A stretch of DNA of 64,000 bases from Halothiobacillus diazotrophicus. GTDB lineage: Bacteria > Pseudomonadota > Gammaproteobacteria > Halothiobacillales > Halothiobacillaceae. The DNA lies in assembly GCF_001663815.1 (NCBI RefSeq), contig NZ_CP016027.1, positions 2,728,501 to 2,792,500 on the forward strand. The letters are read 5' to 3'. Made by a program: the position numbers and the translations under genes. Shown piece after piece: positions 35,030 to 43,710 of the stretch (within the stretch, counting starts at the first letter, position 1; each line of letters opens with the position of its first letter). Under the pieces are notes generated by a model, which saw only the letters and a program-made list of their open reading frames with translations, was not told where the DNA came from and searched no databases.

Positions 35030-35295
35030 ACTTGGGTGGTTTTTGGTGTTTTCTGCCAGCAGTTCGGTAGCCCAATCTGGCAGCAAACACGCCCTTCAAA
35101 TTCCGGGTCGCGCATCGTTGGGGCTTGGTGCATAGTGGCTGGGAAGGGCGTGGCCCACAGGGAGGTTCCGCACGTCATGGTTTCATCGTCATTTCATCAT
35201 CCCGCGCCTAACATCACGCTCAACCCGACCGCCCACCGGCTGCGCCGCTGGGTTCCCTCCGCGCGCTGCGCTCCGGCGGCGGGTTAGCTTAGGCG
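35024..35295 (+). repeat. Repeat cassette 27 (272 bases)
   Basis: B-type copy; CTGGGAAGGGCGTGG variation in the middle. attC 35206-35301, right core GTTAGAT. Confidence 0.93.
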
Positions 35296-35330
35296 TTAGA
35301 TTTCAACAAAGATAACCGGAGGGAACCCAA

Positions 35331-36140
35331 ATGACATCGATTACATTCGCCATAAAATATCATTATGGTGATGCCGAACAAGGACGGCTTGACATGTATG
35401 ATGCGTCGGTGTCATTCCAGGGTTTTGCGCGGGCACTCTCAATTACAGCTCATGCCTTATTGAATGATGGTGAAATAAGAAAAAAAGGGCACCAGATAAC
35501 AGGTGGCGAACTCTATATTAATCCATCAAGGAAAGGTAGCTTTGAGCAGATAGTAACGTTCGTAATTACCAACCAAGATGCAATTGGCGCCAGCATTGCA
35601 GCCGCAGCTTTCTATGATCTCATAAAGTGGACATGGTCAAAAACACTAGAGATTGCCTACGAACCAGAAACACCACACGTACGAAAATTATCTGAGAGAA
35701 TTGAGCCATTTATTGGTGAAATGGAAGAAGTGCTTGAGGTCCCGCTAGAACAAGCGCATAGACCGATCAAAAAAGATGAAAATGTGGTTGTCACTATCAA
35801 GCGCCAGAGAATCGGTGAGGTTGTTCGTTGGGATTCATCAACTTTGGAGAAAGTGTCGCTTCGTGTCGAAGAGGCTACTACGCACAACATTCGCGGCAAC
35901 GTTACTCGATACAATATACTGTCTGGCTACGGAAGGTTCTATGATGATGAGCTAGATAGAACCGTATCATTTAAAATTGGTGATGATGTTAGTTCAGCAC
36001 AAAAACAACTCCTTACGTGGTCAATGCACTACGCACAGGAAACTCAAGGTGAGGGAAAACTGTTTATTGACGCCAAGAGGGTCCTTACCTCAAAAGGAGT
36101 CACAAAGCGTTATTTAATTTCTACTATCAAACAGGCGTAA
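35331..36140 (+). CDS. Cassette 28: 269-residue hypothetical protein
   Basis: Soluble protein of no family I can name. The N-terminal domain has FAIKYHYGDAEQGRLDMYDA, a central hydrophobic stretch GASIAAAAFYDLIKW (about residues 85-100) could insert in a membrane, and the C-terminal half is beta-rich. GGAGGGAA lies at good distance before ATG 35331. It is one of the larger cassette genes; a defence function is possible only by context. Confidence 0.7.
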   Translation: MTSITFAIKYHYGDAEQGRLDMYDASVSFQGFARALSITAHALLNDGEIRKKGHQITGGELYINPSRKGSFEQIVTFVITNQDAIGASIAAAAFYDLIKWTWSKTLEIAYEPETPHVRKLSERIEPFIGEMEEVLEVPLEQAHRPIKKDENVVVTIKRQRIGEVVRWDSSTLEKVSLRVEEATTHNIRGNVTRYNILSGYGRFYDDELDRTVSFKIGDDVSSAQKQLLTWSMHYAQETQGEGKLFIDAKRVLTSKGVTKRYLISTIKQA

Positions 36141-36141
36141 A

Positions 36142-36213
36142 ATCTAACACGGCGCTCAAAATGGACGCAAATTCCGCTGCGCTCCATTTGCGCCCTTTAG
36201 CTAGGCGTTAGGC
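36142..36213 (+). other. attC of cassette 28
   Basis: 72 bases; R'' ATCTAAC complements own core GTTAGAT; right core GTTAGGC. Cassette 28 spans 35296-36207. Confidence 0.85.
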
Positions 36214-36479
36214 ACTCGGGTGATTCTTGGTGTTTTCTGTCATCAGTTCGGTAGCCCAATCTGGCCGCAAACACGCCCTTCAAATTCCGGGTCGCGCATC
36301 ATTTGGGCTTGGTGCATAGTGGCAAGCAAGGGCGTCGCCCACAGGGAGGTTCCGCACGTCATGGTTTCATCGTCATTTCATCATCCCGCGCCTAACATCA
36401 CGCTCAACCCGACCGCCCACCGGCTGCGCCGATGGGTTCCCTCCGCGCGTCGCGCTCCGGCGGCGGGTTAGCTTAGGCG
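36208..36479 (+). repeat. Repeat cassette 29 (272 bases)
   Basis: Appears identical to cassette 4 over its whole length. attC 36390-36485, right core GTTAGCT. Confidence 0.93.
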
Positions 36480-36503
36480 TTAGCTGCTTCAAGGAGAAAG
36501 TTC

Positions 36504-37067
36504 ATGGGCCTTCATGTACACAATCTTGGAAATCTACCAAACACTGATGATGGAAGAGATTACTTCATCTATGTTCTCGACTATGGATGGAAGGAACCGC
36601 TGACGGATGCTCTCGTGGCTAACTTCACGAACATGGCGCGAATGGCGTCCCAAACAAGATCAGTGGTGGTGGCGGGAATCGAACCAATTCATTTTGCGAA
36701 TGATGTGTTTTCATGGCACGGGATCAATGGTGAGGATGGAAAGCAGATTCTTCCCGCCATCCTTATAACAACGCTCACACCTTCGTATTTCAGGGAGCAC
36801 AACGAAGAGTATCGAAGGTCTGGTGAAATTGATGACAAGCTACTATTAATTCCTCTGAAGTCGGCATGCAAAACAACAGACGATGTAATTCAACTGATAA
36901 AGTCAATTTTCAATGACATCAAGGAAAAGAAAAACCTTTCCGGATTCGCTGTTGCAAAAACAATCAATAAGAATGGTTTTCGCCGCCTTGCAGATGCGGT
37001 GATACTCGAACCAAACATATCGGGGGTTGGAATTGATCTTCGTAAACTGTTTCAGTCCGGCAGCTAA
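36504..37067 (+). CDS. Cassette 30: 187-residue hypothetical protein
   Basis: Soluble alpha/beta protein (starts MGLHVHNLGNLPNTDDGRD; contains YVLDYGWKEPL and a long C-terminal helical region). No family recognised. AAGGAG precedes ATG 36504 at good spacing. The stop TAA is part of R'' AGCTAAC. Confidence 0.7.
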   Translation: MGLHVHNLGNLPNTDDGRDYFIYVLDYGWKEPLTDALVANFTNMARMASQTRSVVVAGIEPIHFANDVFSWHGINGEDGKQILPAILITTLTPSYFREHNEEYRRSGEIDDKLLLIPLKSACKTTDDVIQLIKSIFNDIKEKKNLSGFAVAKTINKNGFRRLADAVILEPNISGVGIDLRKLFQSGS

Positions 37068-37131
37068 CAAGGCGCTCGTGTGGGACGCTGCGCCGCGTTG
37101 CGGCTCGCGCCCCGCAGCTTAAACGTTAGAG
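37062..37131 (+). other. attC of cassette 30
   Basis: 70 bases; R'' AGCTAAC complements own core GTTAGCT. Its right core is the atypical GTTAGAG. Cassette 30 spans 36480-37125. Confidence 0.85.
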
Positions 37132-37141
37132 CGCAACGCCC

Positions 37142-37714
37142 ATGAAGTATTTGTCACTGTTTCGAATGCCAACCCCGATGAAAATCACCGGGCGATCTTC
37201 AAGCATCACGAACGCTTTTATTAATTCGATAATTCCGGTCGTGCTGCCCAGCGCGGAAGAAGTAAAGCAGGCATTGGAAATACTCAGAATGACCCCCGAA
37301 ACATTTCAGTGTGCATACTGTGGCAGCGTGGCTTCGGAATGGGACCACCTCCGTCCACTCGTAAAAGACAAAAAACCAACTGGGTACATTTCCGAAATCC
37401 ACAACCTCGTACCTTCCTGCGGAAAGTGCAATCAATCTAAGGGCAACAAGGAGTGGAAAACCTGGATGCTCAGTAGTGCAAAACTATCGCCCACAGCGCG
37501 CGGCATCAAGGACATTCCAGAACGAATAAAGCGTTTGGAGGCTTACGAGAATTTCAAGGCACCAACAAAAATGGATTTTGCTGCCATTGTTGGTCCCGAT
37601 GTGTGGGCGCAACACCAAAACAATCTAGAGCGAGTGCAGTCACTCATGCGCGAATCGCAGGCGCTCGCTACAAAAATCAATACCGAGGTCGCCAATGCAT
37701 ACAAAGCGCTCTAA
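37142..37714 (+). CDS. Cassette 31: HNH endonuclease
   Basis: 190-residue nuclease with a zinc-stapled HNH core: Cys57-x2-Cys60, Asp68-His69 (WDHLRP), HNLVP with Asn88, and Cys93-x2-Cys96 followed by NQSKGNKEW. A C-terminal helical domain may bind DNA. Likely restriction-type or McrA-like, inferred from the core alone. The stop TAA lies in R'' CTCTAAC, which is the complement of its own odd core GTTAGAG. Confidence 0.85.
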   Translation: MKYLSLFRMPTPMKITGRSSSITNAFINSIIPVVLPSAEEVKQALEILRMTPETFQCAYCGSVASEWDHLRPLVKDKKPTGYISEIHNLVPSCGKCNQSKGNKEWKTWMLSSAKLSPTARGIKDIPERIKRLEAYENFKAPTKMDFAAIVGPDVWAQHQNNLERVQSLMRESQALATKINTEVANAYKAL

Positions 37715-37804
37715 CCCGGCAGTCGAGAGGGACAGCCAAAAAGCGGCGCTTTTGGGTTCCCTCCGCGCTTCGCGCTCCGGCTGCCCCTCACTTCTACGTT
37801 AGGC
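37709..37804 (+). other. attC of cassette 31
   Basis: 96 bases; R'' CTCTAAC, right core GTTAGGC. The inner part shares GGGTTCCCTCCGCGC with the repeat-cassette attC. Cassette 31 spans 37126-37798. Confidence 0.85.
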
Positions 37805-38070
37805 ACTCGGGCGATACATGGTGTTTTCTGTCAGTAGTTCGGTAGCCCAATCTGGCCGTAAACACACGCTTAAAATTCCGGGTCGCGCATCGTTGGGGCT
37901 TGGTGCATAGTGGCAGGGAAGGGCGTCGTCCACAGGGAGGTACCGCACGTCATGGGTTCATCGTCTTTTCATTATTCCGCGCCTAACATCACGCTCAACC
38001 CGACCGCCCACCGGCGGCGCCGTTGGGTTCCCTCCGCGCGTCGCGCTCCGGCGGCGGGTTAGCTTAGGCG
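37799..38070 (+). repeat. Repeat cassette 32 (272 bases)
   Basis: B-type copy, directly followed by another copy. CCACCGGCGGCG variation in the attC (37981-38076). Confidence 0.93.
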
Positions 38071-38342
38071 TTAGGCACTTGAGCGGTTCTTGGTGTTTTC
38101 TACCAGCAGTTCGGTAGCTCAATTTGGCCGCAAACACGCCATTCAAATTCCGGGTCGCGTATCGTCGGGGCTTGGTGCATAGTGGCAAGAAAGGGCGTCG
38201 CCCACATTGAGGTACCGCACGTCATGGGTTCATCGTCATTTCATCATCCCGCGCCTAACATCACGCTCAACCCGACCGCCCACCGGCTATGCCGCTGGGT
38301 TCCCTCCGCGCGTCGCGCTCCGGCGGCGGGTTAGCTTAGGCG
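38071..38342 (+). repeat. Repeat cassette 33 (272 bases)
   Basis: B-type copy with more changes than most; the otherwise constant CACAGGGAGGT reads CACATTGAGGT. attC 38253-38348. Confidence 0.92.
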
Positions 38343-38354
38343 TTAGGCATACAC

Positions 38355-38768
38355 ATGAATCAGGCACTTGATGAGAATATGTATAGTAGTTTAATGGAAA
38401 CGCTGGCCTATTTTTCATCTGTTAAAGCTCAGGAAAAGTATATGATCAATGGCACTCCTGAGGAGTACATAACACCAGACGATCTAGTAGAAGACTTTAT
38501 TACTGAATTCGAATTTTTTCATAATTCAGAATTTCCTCAGCGCCAACAACAATTTGAAAATAATTTGAGTCACAATGTGCAAGCGGTGCTACAGGACTTG
38601 TATAGTCACTTAAAAAGTAACGAGCTGGATTTGGAAAAATATTCATTCGAAACTTTAAATAAACTAATACACAGCGATCCAGCGTGGGCTAAAGCGAGGG
38701 AGCTAGCTTTAAAAACTATTGAATTAAGTCAATTTAATTTAGCCAAGTGGGAGAGTGAAAATGCCTAA
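38355..38768 (+). CDS. Cassette 34: acidic helical hypothetical protein
   Basis: 137 residues, helical and acidic, AT-rich gene. No family recognised. ATG 38355 lies 12 bases into the cassette without a ribosome site. The stop TAA is in R'' GCCTAAC. Confidence 0.65.
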   Translation: MNQALDENMYSSLMETLAYFSSVKAQEKYMINGTPEEYITPDDLVEDFITEFEFFHNSEFPQRQQQFENNLSHNVQAVLQDLYSHLKSNELDLEKYSFETLNKLIHSDPAWAKARELALKTIELSQFNLAKWESENA

Positions 38769-38861
38769 CAAAGCGGTCAAGTTCACTCCGGTCGCAAAAA
38801 GCGCGCCCTGCGCGGGACGTGCTACGCGTTGCTCCGCACGCCCCTTACCTTGGCGTTATGC
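38763..38861 (+). other. attC of cassette 34
   Basis: 99 bases; R'' GCCTAAC complements own core GTTAGGC; right core GTTATGC. Cassette 34 spans 38343-38855. Confidence 0.85.
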
Positions 38862-38961
38862 GACTAGGAACGTTTAGTGGAGCGCCATTCTGGTGACAAT
38901 AAGAAAGAAAATGTGCGCCTGGATTCGAGAATAAATATTTCCTCGCAAAAATGAGAAGAAG

Positions 38962-39843
38962 ATGAAAATTCAGGAAATATTCTCCCGGTATACGGAGGCT
39001 GTTGCGCTACTCCATCTGTACCAGAGAGCGGTTAAGGCCAATGCCACGAAGGAATTGGCGGAACTAGATAGGTATGCAAAGGCTCTGGAAAATCATCCCG
39101 ATCTAAAGGAGCTTCCGACTTCCATTGACAATATTATATTTCGCAGTGCTCACGACGGCAGACCAAGAGTATTTGCGCACAAGAAAACGAGCCTCAAAGA
39201 AAAGGCTGCCCAAGTCTTCTATCACAAGAACAAGCAATACCAGTGGCTTCTGTCGGAGGCATACGAGCTTTTCGCTGATTTTGTAGAGGAAGCGTATGCG
39301 TATGCCGGATATATCGACAATAACTTCTGGCCGTTAAGTGACTTTGGTTCAATAACTTTGTCTGAGTTGAAGACTAAAGACTTTGAGTGGTTTGCCCATC
39401 AGTCGAGAGCAAAGCGCGATGTTCCGCAAAGTGCCCTAAATAGATTCAGGGAGAAACTTCCAGATTTCGCTGATCTGGAGAAGAACAATAAAATCAACCT
39501 TGATCTAAAGTTACTTGTGATACTGGTTGAGCATCTACGGCACCTCATCGTTCACATGGGCGGCGTCTCGAAAGATAAAGAGAAGTTCATTGATAACGTT
39601 ATGAAGAAGACCGGATACTCAACAAAAGGTGAGGCCGCAGAGGAACACATTAAATTCATCAATGGCTTTTTCGCAGACGGCAAGCAGAAGAATACGGTCG
39701 CTCTTTTGGAGGTCAAAGTGAACCCGGAAATCCCATTAGATATTCACGTAGACATATTTGACATGCTGTCTTCTGGCCTTGTTTCATGTGCTCATGCCTT
39801 GGGCGAGGCGTTGATTGCATATGAGGCCAGCATTAAGAAGTAG
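38962..39843 (+). CDS. Cassette 35: large helical protein with HEPN-like motif
   Basis: 293-residue, predominantly helical protein. HLRHLIVHMGG contains R193-x4-H198, the HEPN-type RX4-6H pattern, in the middle of a long helix. A leader of about 100 bases precedes ATG 38962, the longest untranslated leader in the array, so this cassette might carry its own promoter. Function not recognised; a defence or toxin role is suggested only by the motif and context. Confidence 0.68.
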   Translation: MKIQEIFSRYTEAVALLHLYQRAVKANATKELAELDRYAKALENHPDLKELPTSIDNIIFRSAHDGRPRVFAHKKTSLKEKAAQVFYHKNKQYQWLLSEAYELFADFVEEAYAYAGYIDNNFWPLSDFGSITLSELKTKDFEWFAHQSRAKRDVPQSALNRFREKLPDFADLEKNNKINLDLKLLVILVEHLRHLIVHMGGVSKDKEKFIDNVMKKTGYSTKGEAAEEHIKFINGFFADGKQKNTVALLEVKVNPEIPLDIHVDIFDMLSSGLVSCAHALGEALIAYEASIKK

Positions 39844-39845
39844 TC

Positions 39846-39909
39846 GCATAACACTTCGCTGCAGGCGCGACGGCCCTGACGGGCCGCGGCCTGAGCTCAA
39901 ACGTTAGGC
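39846..39909 (+). other. attC of cassette 35
   Basis: 64 bases; R'' GCATAAC complements own core GTTATGC; right core GTTAGGC. Cassette 35 spans 38856-39903. Confidence 0.85.
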
Positions 39910-40175
39910 ACTCGGGTGATTCTTGGTGTTTTCTGTCAGCAGTTTGGTAGCTCAATCTGGCCGTAAACACACGCTTCAAATTCCGGGTCGCGCATCGTTG
40001 TGGCTTGGTGCATAGTGGCAGGGAAGGCCGTCGCCCACAGGGAGGTACCGCACGTCATGCGTTCGCAGTTTTTGCATTACATCGTGCCTAACAACACGCT
40101 CAACCCGACCGCCCACCGGCTGCGCCGTTGGGTTTCCTCCGTGCGCCGCACTCCGGCGGCGGGTTAGCTTAGGCG
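39904..40175 (+). repeat. Repeat cassette 36 (272 bases)
   Basis: B-type copy with more attC changes (TTTCCTCCGTGCGCCGCACTCC). attC 40086-40181, right core GTTGGGC. Confidence 0.92.
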
Positions 40176-40189
40176 TTGGGCGTCACGAA

Positions 40190-40636
40190 ATGCCACACGA
40201 ACACATTGAGAAGCTTGCTAGAAAAATGCGGGCCGCTATCGAAGCATTGCCGCGCGAAGCGTTACCAACTCCTATGTCATCTTTCCCCGCGGGTTCCTGC
40301 GGCGACGCCTCTTTGTTGCTCGGTGCCTACTTTAAGGACAGCGGAGTTCTTGGGTTTGAATACATTTGCGGCGATCGTGGAAGTCAGCAAGACAATACGT
40401 GGACGTCTCATGCTTGGCTTTCCAACGGCCCACTGATCGTCGATATAACGGCTGATCAGTTCGAAGACGCTCCGGCGAAAATCATTGTTTCCGAGCATTC
40501 CTTATGGCATGCAACGTTCACAACAGAAAAAGGACAGAACTCAGATTTTCGTGCTTGGAGTGGGCCGGGAACGTATCACTTGCACACCATGTATCAGGTA
40601 TTGCGTCCTTCCCTTTTTGGTGCAGAGCCAAAATGA
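40190..40636 (+). CDS. Cassette 37: papain/transglutaminase-like protein
   Basis: 148 residues with a plausible Cys-His-Asp triad: GSCGDASLLLG (Cys37), SHAWL (His74) and IVDITADQF (Asp85), in the order and spacing of transglutaminase-like or NlpC-like folds. No signal peptide. The function is unknown; deamidase- or protease-type toxins and their relatives share this layout. ATG 40190 is 14 bases into the cassette. Confidence 0.65.
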   Translation: MPHEHIEKLARKMRAAIEALPREALPTPMSSFPAGSCGDASLLLGAYFKDSGVLGFEYICGDRGSQQDNTWTSHAWLSNGPLIVDITADQFEDAPAKIIVSEHSLWHATFTTEKGQNSDFRAWSGPGTYHLHTMYQVLRPSLFGAEPK

Positions 40637-40642
40637 AGCGAC

Positions 40643-40711
40643 GCCCAACCCATCATTCCACCGGACCTTGCGCATACAGCCGCGCAAGGCCGGTGAATTC
40701 AGACGTTAGGC
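40643..40711 (+). other. attC of cassette 37
   Basis: 69 bases; R'' GCCCAAC complements own core GTTGGGC. Closely similar to the attC of cassettes 2 and 39 (CATTCCACCGGAC ... CCGGTGAATTC). Cassette 37 spans 40176-40705. Confidence 0.85.
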
Positions 40712-40977
40712 ACTTGGGCGATTCTTGGTGCTTTCTGTCAGCAGTTTGGTAGCCTAATCTGGTCGCAAACACATGCTTCAAATTCCGGGTCGCGCATCGT
40801 CGGGGCTTGGTGCATGGTGGCAAGGAAGGGCGTCGCCCACAGGGAGGTTCCGCACGTCATGTGTTCATCGTCTTTTCATCATCTCGCGCCTAACATCACG
40901 CTCAACCCGACCGCCCACCGGCCGCGCCGTTGGGTTCCCTCCGCGCGTCGCGCTCCGGCGGCGGGTTAGCTTAGGCG
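40706..40977 (+). repeat. Repeat cassette 38 (272 bases)
   Basis: Last repeat copy in the array, B type. attC 40888-40983, right core GTTGGGC. Confidence 0.93.
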
Positions 40978-41733
40978 TTGGGCCTCATCTTGAAGACAGC
41001 CGCGATTGCTTCAGCACTGATACTGATGGCTGGCAATGCGGTTGCCGGCTGGTATCGCGTTACCAATTACGTTGGTCAAATCGGTGCCGCTTCGGTTCAC
41101 CTTTCCATTCAGCGATACGACTTTGGACCCGGAACCACTGTGGAAGGGAGTTACTACTACGACAAACATTTGTCCCCGATTCCTATCTACGGACTGGAAA
41201 ACGATGATAAGAGCCTCACACTTTGCGAGGTTCACACACCTGAAGAATACGAAAAGGCGATTGTCCACGGTTTCAAGAATGGCGCTTACGCGATTGGGTG
41301 TCCGCTTCATCTCACGCCAACCGATGATGGGGCGGTAGGAGAGTGGCGCGATTCTCGCCATTCCTATTCGATTTCCCTAAAACGTGTAGGTAGCCTCGAC
41401 ACCACCAAAGAAGTGCAAGTTGTCGGCGTCGTGGAAATCCCATTCTGGGGACAAACTGAAAGGCATGCGTTTATTGGCAGCTATCAGGCATCCTCGCCGG
41501 AAGTCAGGGTGCAGGTGGTAAGCAAGAACACCGGCATGGTTGTTCAAACACTCGACATCAATCCTGATTGCGGCTTTGGGCATTACATGACGCCGATTTA
41601 CATGAATTTGGAGCGCAGTCATTTCCACCCAGAGGAGGTCTACCTAAATTGCTGGTCGCCTCATTACGGTCAGTCGGCCTATTACTCGTTCGATAGAAAG
41701 ACGGGGAAGTTCAAGTGGTCGCGAAACAGATAA
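40978..41733 (+). CDS. Cassette 39: secreted hypothetical protein
   Basis: About 250 residues with a Sec signal peptide (LKTAAIASALILMAGNAVA, cut before GWY). The mature part is a beta-rich protein with four Cys that could form disulfides; no family recognised. No ATG precedes the signal peptide: the start must be TTG at 40978, which is the first codon of the cassette and part of the core site, or TTG at 40990. The stop lies one base before R''. Confidence 0.7.
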   Translation: MGLILKTAAIASALILMAGNAVAGWYRVTNYVGQIGAASVHLSIQRYDFGPGTTVEGSYYYDKHLSPIPIYGLENDDKSLTLCEVHTPEEYEKAIVHGFKNGAYAIGCPLHLTPTDDGAVGEWRDSRHSYSISLKRVGSLDTTKEVQVVGVVEIPFWGQTERHAFIGSYQASSPEVRVQVVSKNTGMVVQTLDINPDCGFGHYMTPIYMNLERSHFHPEEVYLNCWSPHYGQSAYYSFDRKTGKFKWSRNR

Positions 41734-41734
41734 G

Positions 41735-41803
41735 GCCCAACCCATCATTCCACCGGACCTGTCGCGGCAAGCCGCGCCAGTCCGGTGAATTCAAACGTTA
41801 GGC
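41735..41803 (+). other. attC of cassette 39
   Basis: 69 bases; R'' GCCCAAC complements own core; right core GTTAGGC. Cassette 39 spans 40978-41797. Confidence 0.85.
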
Positions 41804-41816
41804 CCTCATCAAGTAT

Positions 41817-42287
41817 ATGAATATTCGGTTTGCTCGAATAAATGAAATAGAAGAAATACGAGTTCTAATTGAGTTGTCTACCAGTAATTTACAAGCGGGA
41901 TTTTATCGCCCTGAAATTATAGGGGAAGCATTAGAGCTTGTTTCTGGAATCAAAAAAATGGTTATTGAAAGAAAATTATTTATTGCGGAGGTATCAGGTA
42001 GCATTGTTGCTATCGGAGGGTATAAGCATTTGCAAGGAAGTAATGAAGCGGAATTAAAGGCATTCTTTGTTCACCCTGGGCATGCGAGGCAAGGGGTCGC
42101 CAGCGAAATACTGAATAAATGTGTAGCTCAACTAAAACTAGAAAAAGTTAAAAGACTGTTTCTGGTTGCCACATTAGCTGGCGAACCGTTTTACATTAAA
42201 CACGGTTTTAAAGAGTCAAATAGAGAGAGCGTTACTCTTTCTAGTGGTTCGAAGTTTGAAGTGGTTCATATGAAAAAAACACTATGA
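41817..42287 (+). CDS. Cassette 40: GNAT acetyltransferase
   Basis: 156-residue N-acetyltransferase with IRFARINEIEEIR, the acetyl-CoA loop VHPGHARQGVAS and the terminal FYIKHGFKE. AT-rich. Third GNAT in the array; substrate unknown. Its attC is interrupted by an insertion sequence, so the cassette is probably locked in place. Confidence 0.87.
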   Translation: MNIRFARINEIEEIRVLIELSTSNLQAGFYRPEIIGEALELVSGIKKMVIERKLFIAEVSGSIVAIGGYKHLQGSNEAELKAFFVHPGHARQGVASEILNKCVAQLKLEKVKRLFLVATLAGEPFYIKHGFKESNRESVTLSSGSKFEVVHMKKTL

Positions 42288-42293
42288 AAAATG

Positions 42294-42325
42294 GCCTAAC
42301 AAAACCAATTGAGAGGGACATGAAC
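42294..42325 (+). other. Truncated attC of cassette 40
   Basis: R'' GCCTAAC complements the cassette's core GTTAGGC, but only about 30 bases remain before the insertion sequence (up to GAGAGGGACATGAAC). No right core follows. Confidence 0.75.
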
Positions 42326-42351
42326 TGAACTTCTGAATCGCCACCAATTCC

Positions 42352-43224
42352 CTAGACACATTCCAACCGTTCGTGGTGACGCCGCTCGTAGTCTACAGGC
42401 GACATCAATTCGTTAGAACCATGATGACGTCGGGTGTTATAGAACATCTCGATGTAATCGAAGATGTCAGCCCGGGCTTCGTCTCTTGTGTTGTAGATTT
42501 TCCGTTTTACCCGCTCACGTTTCAGTAGCTGAAAGAAGCTTTCCGCGACCGCATTGTCGTGGCAATTGCCGCGCCGGCTCATGCTGCCCTCCAGCCCGTG
42601 GGCTCTCAGAAACGCACTCCAGTCGTGACTGGTGTATTGGCTGCCTTGATCCGAATGCACCACCACCTTGCCGGTGGGTTTGCGCCGCCATACGGCCATC
42701 AACAACGCATCCAGCACCAAATCTCGGGTAATCCGTGATTGCATGGACCAACCGATGACCCGGCGCGAGAACAAATCCAGTACCACCGCCAGATACAACC
42801 AGCCCTCGTGGGTACGGATATGCGTGATGTCGGTCACCCAGCCCTCGTTCGGTGCCTCCGAGTTGAACTGACGCTGCAGACGATTTGGGGTGACCTGGTG
42901 GACAGTGCCGGCCCTGTGTCGTGGTTTTCGATAACCCACCTGTGCCCGTATACCTGCTCCGCGCATGAGGCGATGCACGCGGTTGGGACCGCATGTCTCG
43001 CCAACCTCACGTAGATCGCTGTGAATCTTGCGATAGCCATAGACGGCCCCCGACTCTAGCCAGAACTGTTTGATCAGCCCCGATAAGCGGTCATCCTCGC
43101 GACTTCGTGCAGACCGTGGTGCGCGCATCCAGGCGTAGAACCCGCTCGGATGCACATCCAGTAAGGCGCATAGCCGTCGCACAGCCCACTGCTTACGATG
43201 TTCCGCAATAAAGGCGTACCTCAC
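42352..43224 (-). CDS. IS3-family transposase OrfB (DDE domain)
   Basis: 290-residue integrase-like catalytic subunit. The DDE triad is visible: WVTDITHI (Asp), VVHSDQGSQY (Asp) and VAESFFQLLKRE (Glu), preceded by an HTH_21-type domain with YGYRKIH. Its ATG overlaps the orfA stop (ATGA), and it lies in the -1 frame, so the active protein is probably the OrfAB fusion. The frame is intact, so the element may be active. Confidence 0.93.
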   Translation of the reverse strand: MRYAFIAEHRKQWAVRRLCALLDVHPSGFYAWMRAPRSARSREDDRLSGLIKQFWLESGAVYGYRKIHSDLREVGETCGPNRVHRLMRGAGIRAQVGYRKPRHRAGTVHQVTPNRLQRQFNSEAPNEGWVTDITHIRTHEGWLYLAVVLDLFSRRVIGWSMQSRITRDLVLDALLMAVWRRKPTGKVVVHSDQGSQYTSHDWSAFLRAHGLEGSMSRRGNCHDNAVAESFFQLLKRERVKRKIYNTRDEARADIFDYIEMFYNTRRHHGSNELMSPVDYERRHHERLECV

Positions 43225-43499
43225 CCGGATTCCTTGGCGAAGTACGCCGCGGCCTTTTTTAGGATGTCGCGCTCCTCCGTGACTCGCTTGAGTTCCTTTT
43301 GCAGGCGGCGGATTTCAGCTTGGTCATCGGCCTTGACCTGATACTCATCGGACCGTGGGCCGTACTTCTTGATCCAGGCATACAGGCTGTGGGTCGTGAC
43401 GCCCAATCGATCGGCAACCTGGGCCACGCTGTGACCACGATCCGTTACCTGCCGGACCGCTTCACGTTTGAATTCTTCGGGATAACGCTTGCTGCTCAT
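43221..43499 (-). CDS. IS3-family transposase OrfA (HTH)
   Basis: 92-residue DNA-binding subunit with a helix-turn-helix (RYPEEFKREAVRQV, HSVAQVADRLGVTTHSLYAW) and a leucine-zipper-like C-terminal helix. ATG 43499. The A6G frameshift signal lies near its 3' end. Confidence 0.92.
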   Translation of the reverse strand: MSSKRYPEEFKREAVRQVTDRGHSVAQVADRLGVTTHSLYAWIKKYGPRSDEYQVKADDQAEIRRLQKELKRVTEERDILKKAAAYFAKESG

Positions 43500-43591
43500 G
43501 AGTACCTCTCTGATAACCATTCTGGATGGCTGAAAGGTGGCTAGCAAACTGGTGGCGATTCAGGTCACTATTCCAGGCCTACCATTCTCTT

Positions 43592-43662
43592 AACCCGACC
43601 GCCCATCTGAGTTGTGCCGATGGTTTCCGTCGATGCTTTGCGTTTCAGCGGTGGGTCGGGTT
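43592..43662 (+). other. Decayed attC beyond the insertion sequence
   Basis: AACCCGACC (43592-43600) and GGTCGGGTT (43654-43662) form a perfect nine-base stem, and the sequence between follows the repeat-cassette attC (GCCCA, GTGCCGATGGTTTCC). R'' and R' are lost. It marks the original extent of the array. Confidence 0.7.
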
Positions 43663-43710
43663 GGCGCAATTGATCGGTCAATTTTTTCGTCATCCAAGGG
43701 AGATTGAAAA

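Larger units (their letters stand above)
42326..43570 (-). mobile_element. IS3-family insertion sequence
   Basis: Two overlapping transposase frames flanked by inverted ends sharing CTGAATCGCCACCA (42333-42346, and complementary at 43550-43563). The outer limits are estimated; no clear target duplication is seen. A slippery A6G stretch (43254-43260, minus strand) in orfA would allow the -1 frameshift to the OrfAB transposase. Confidence 0.85.

Noticed and set aside
42316-43575. Target-site duplication of the IS3-family element
   Set aside because: The bases outside the inferred ends do not match in any of the placements I tried; the ends may have been altered.
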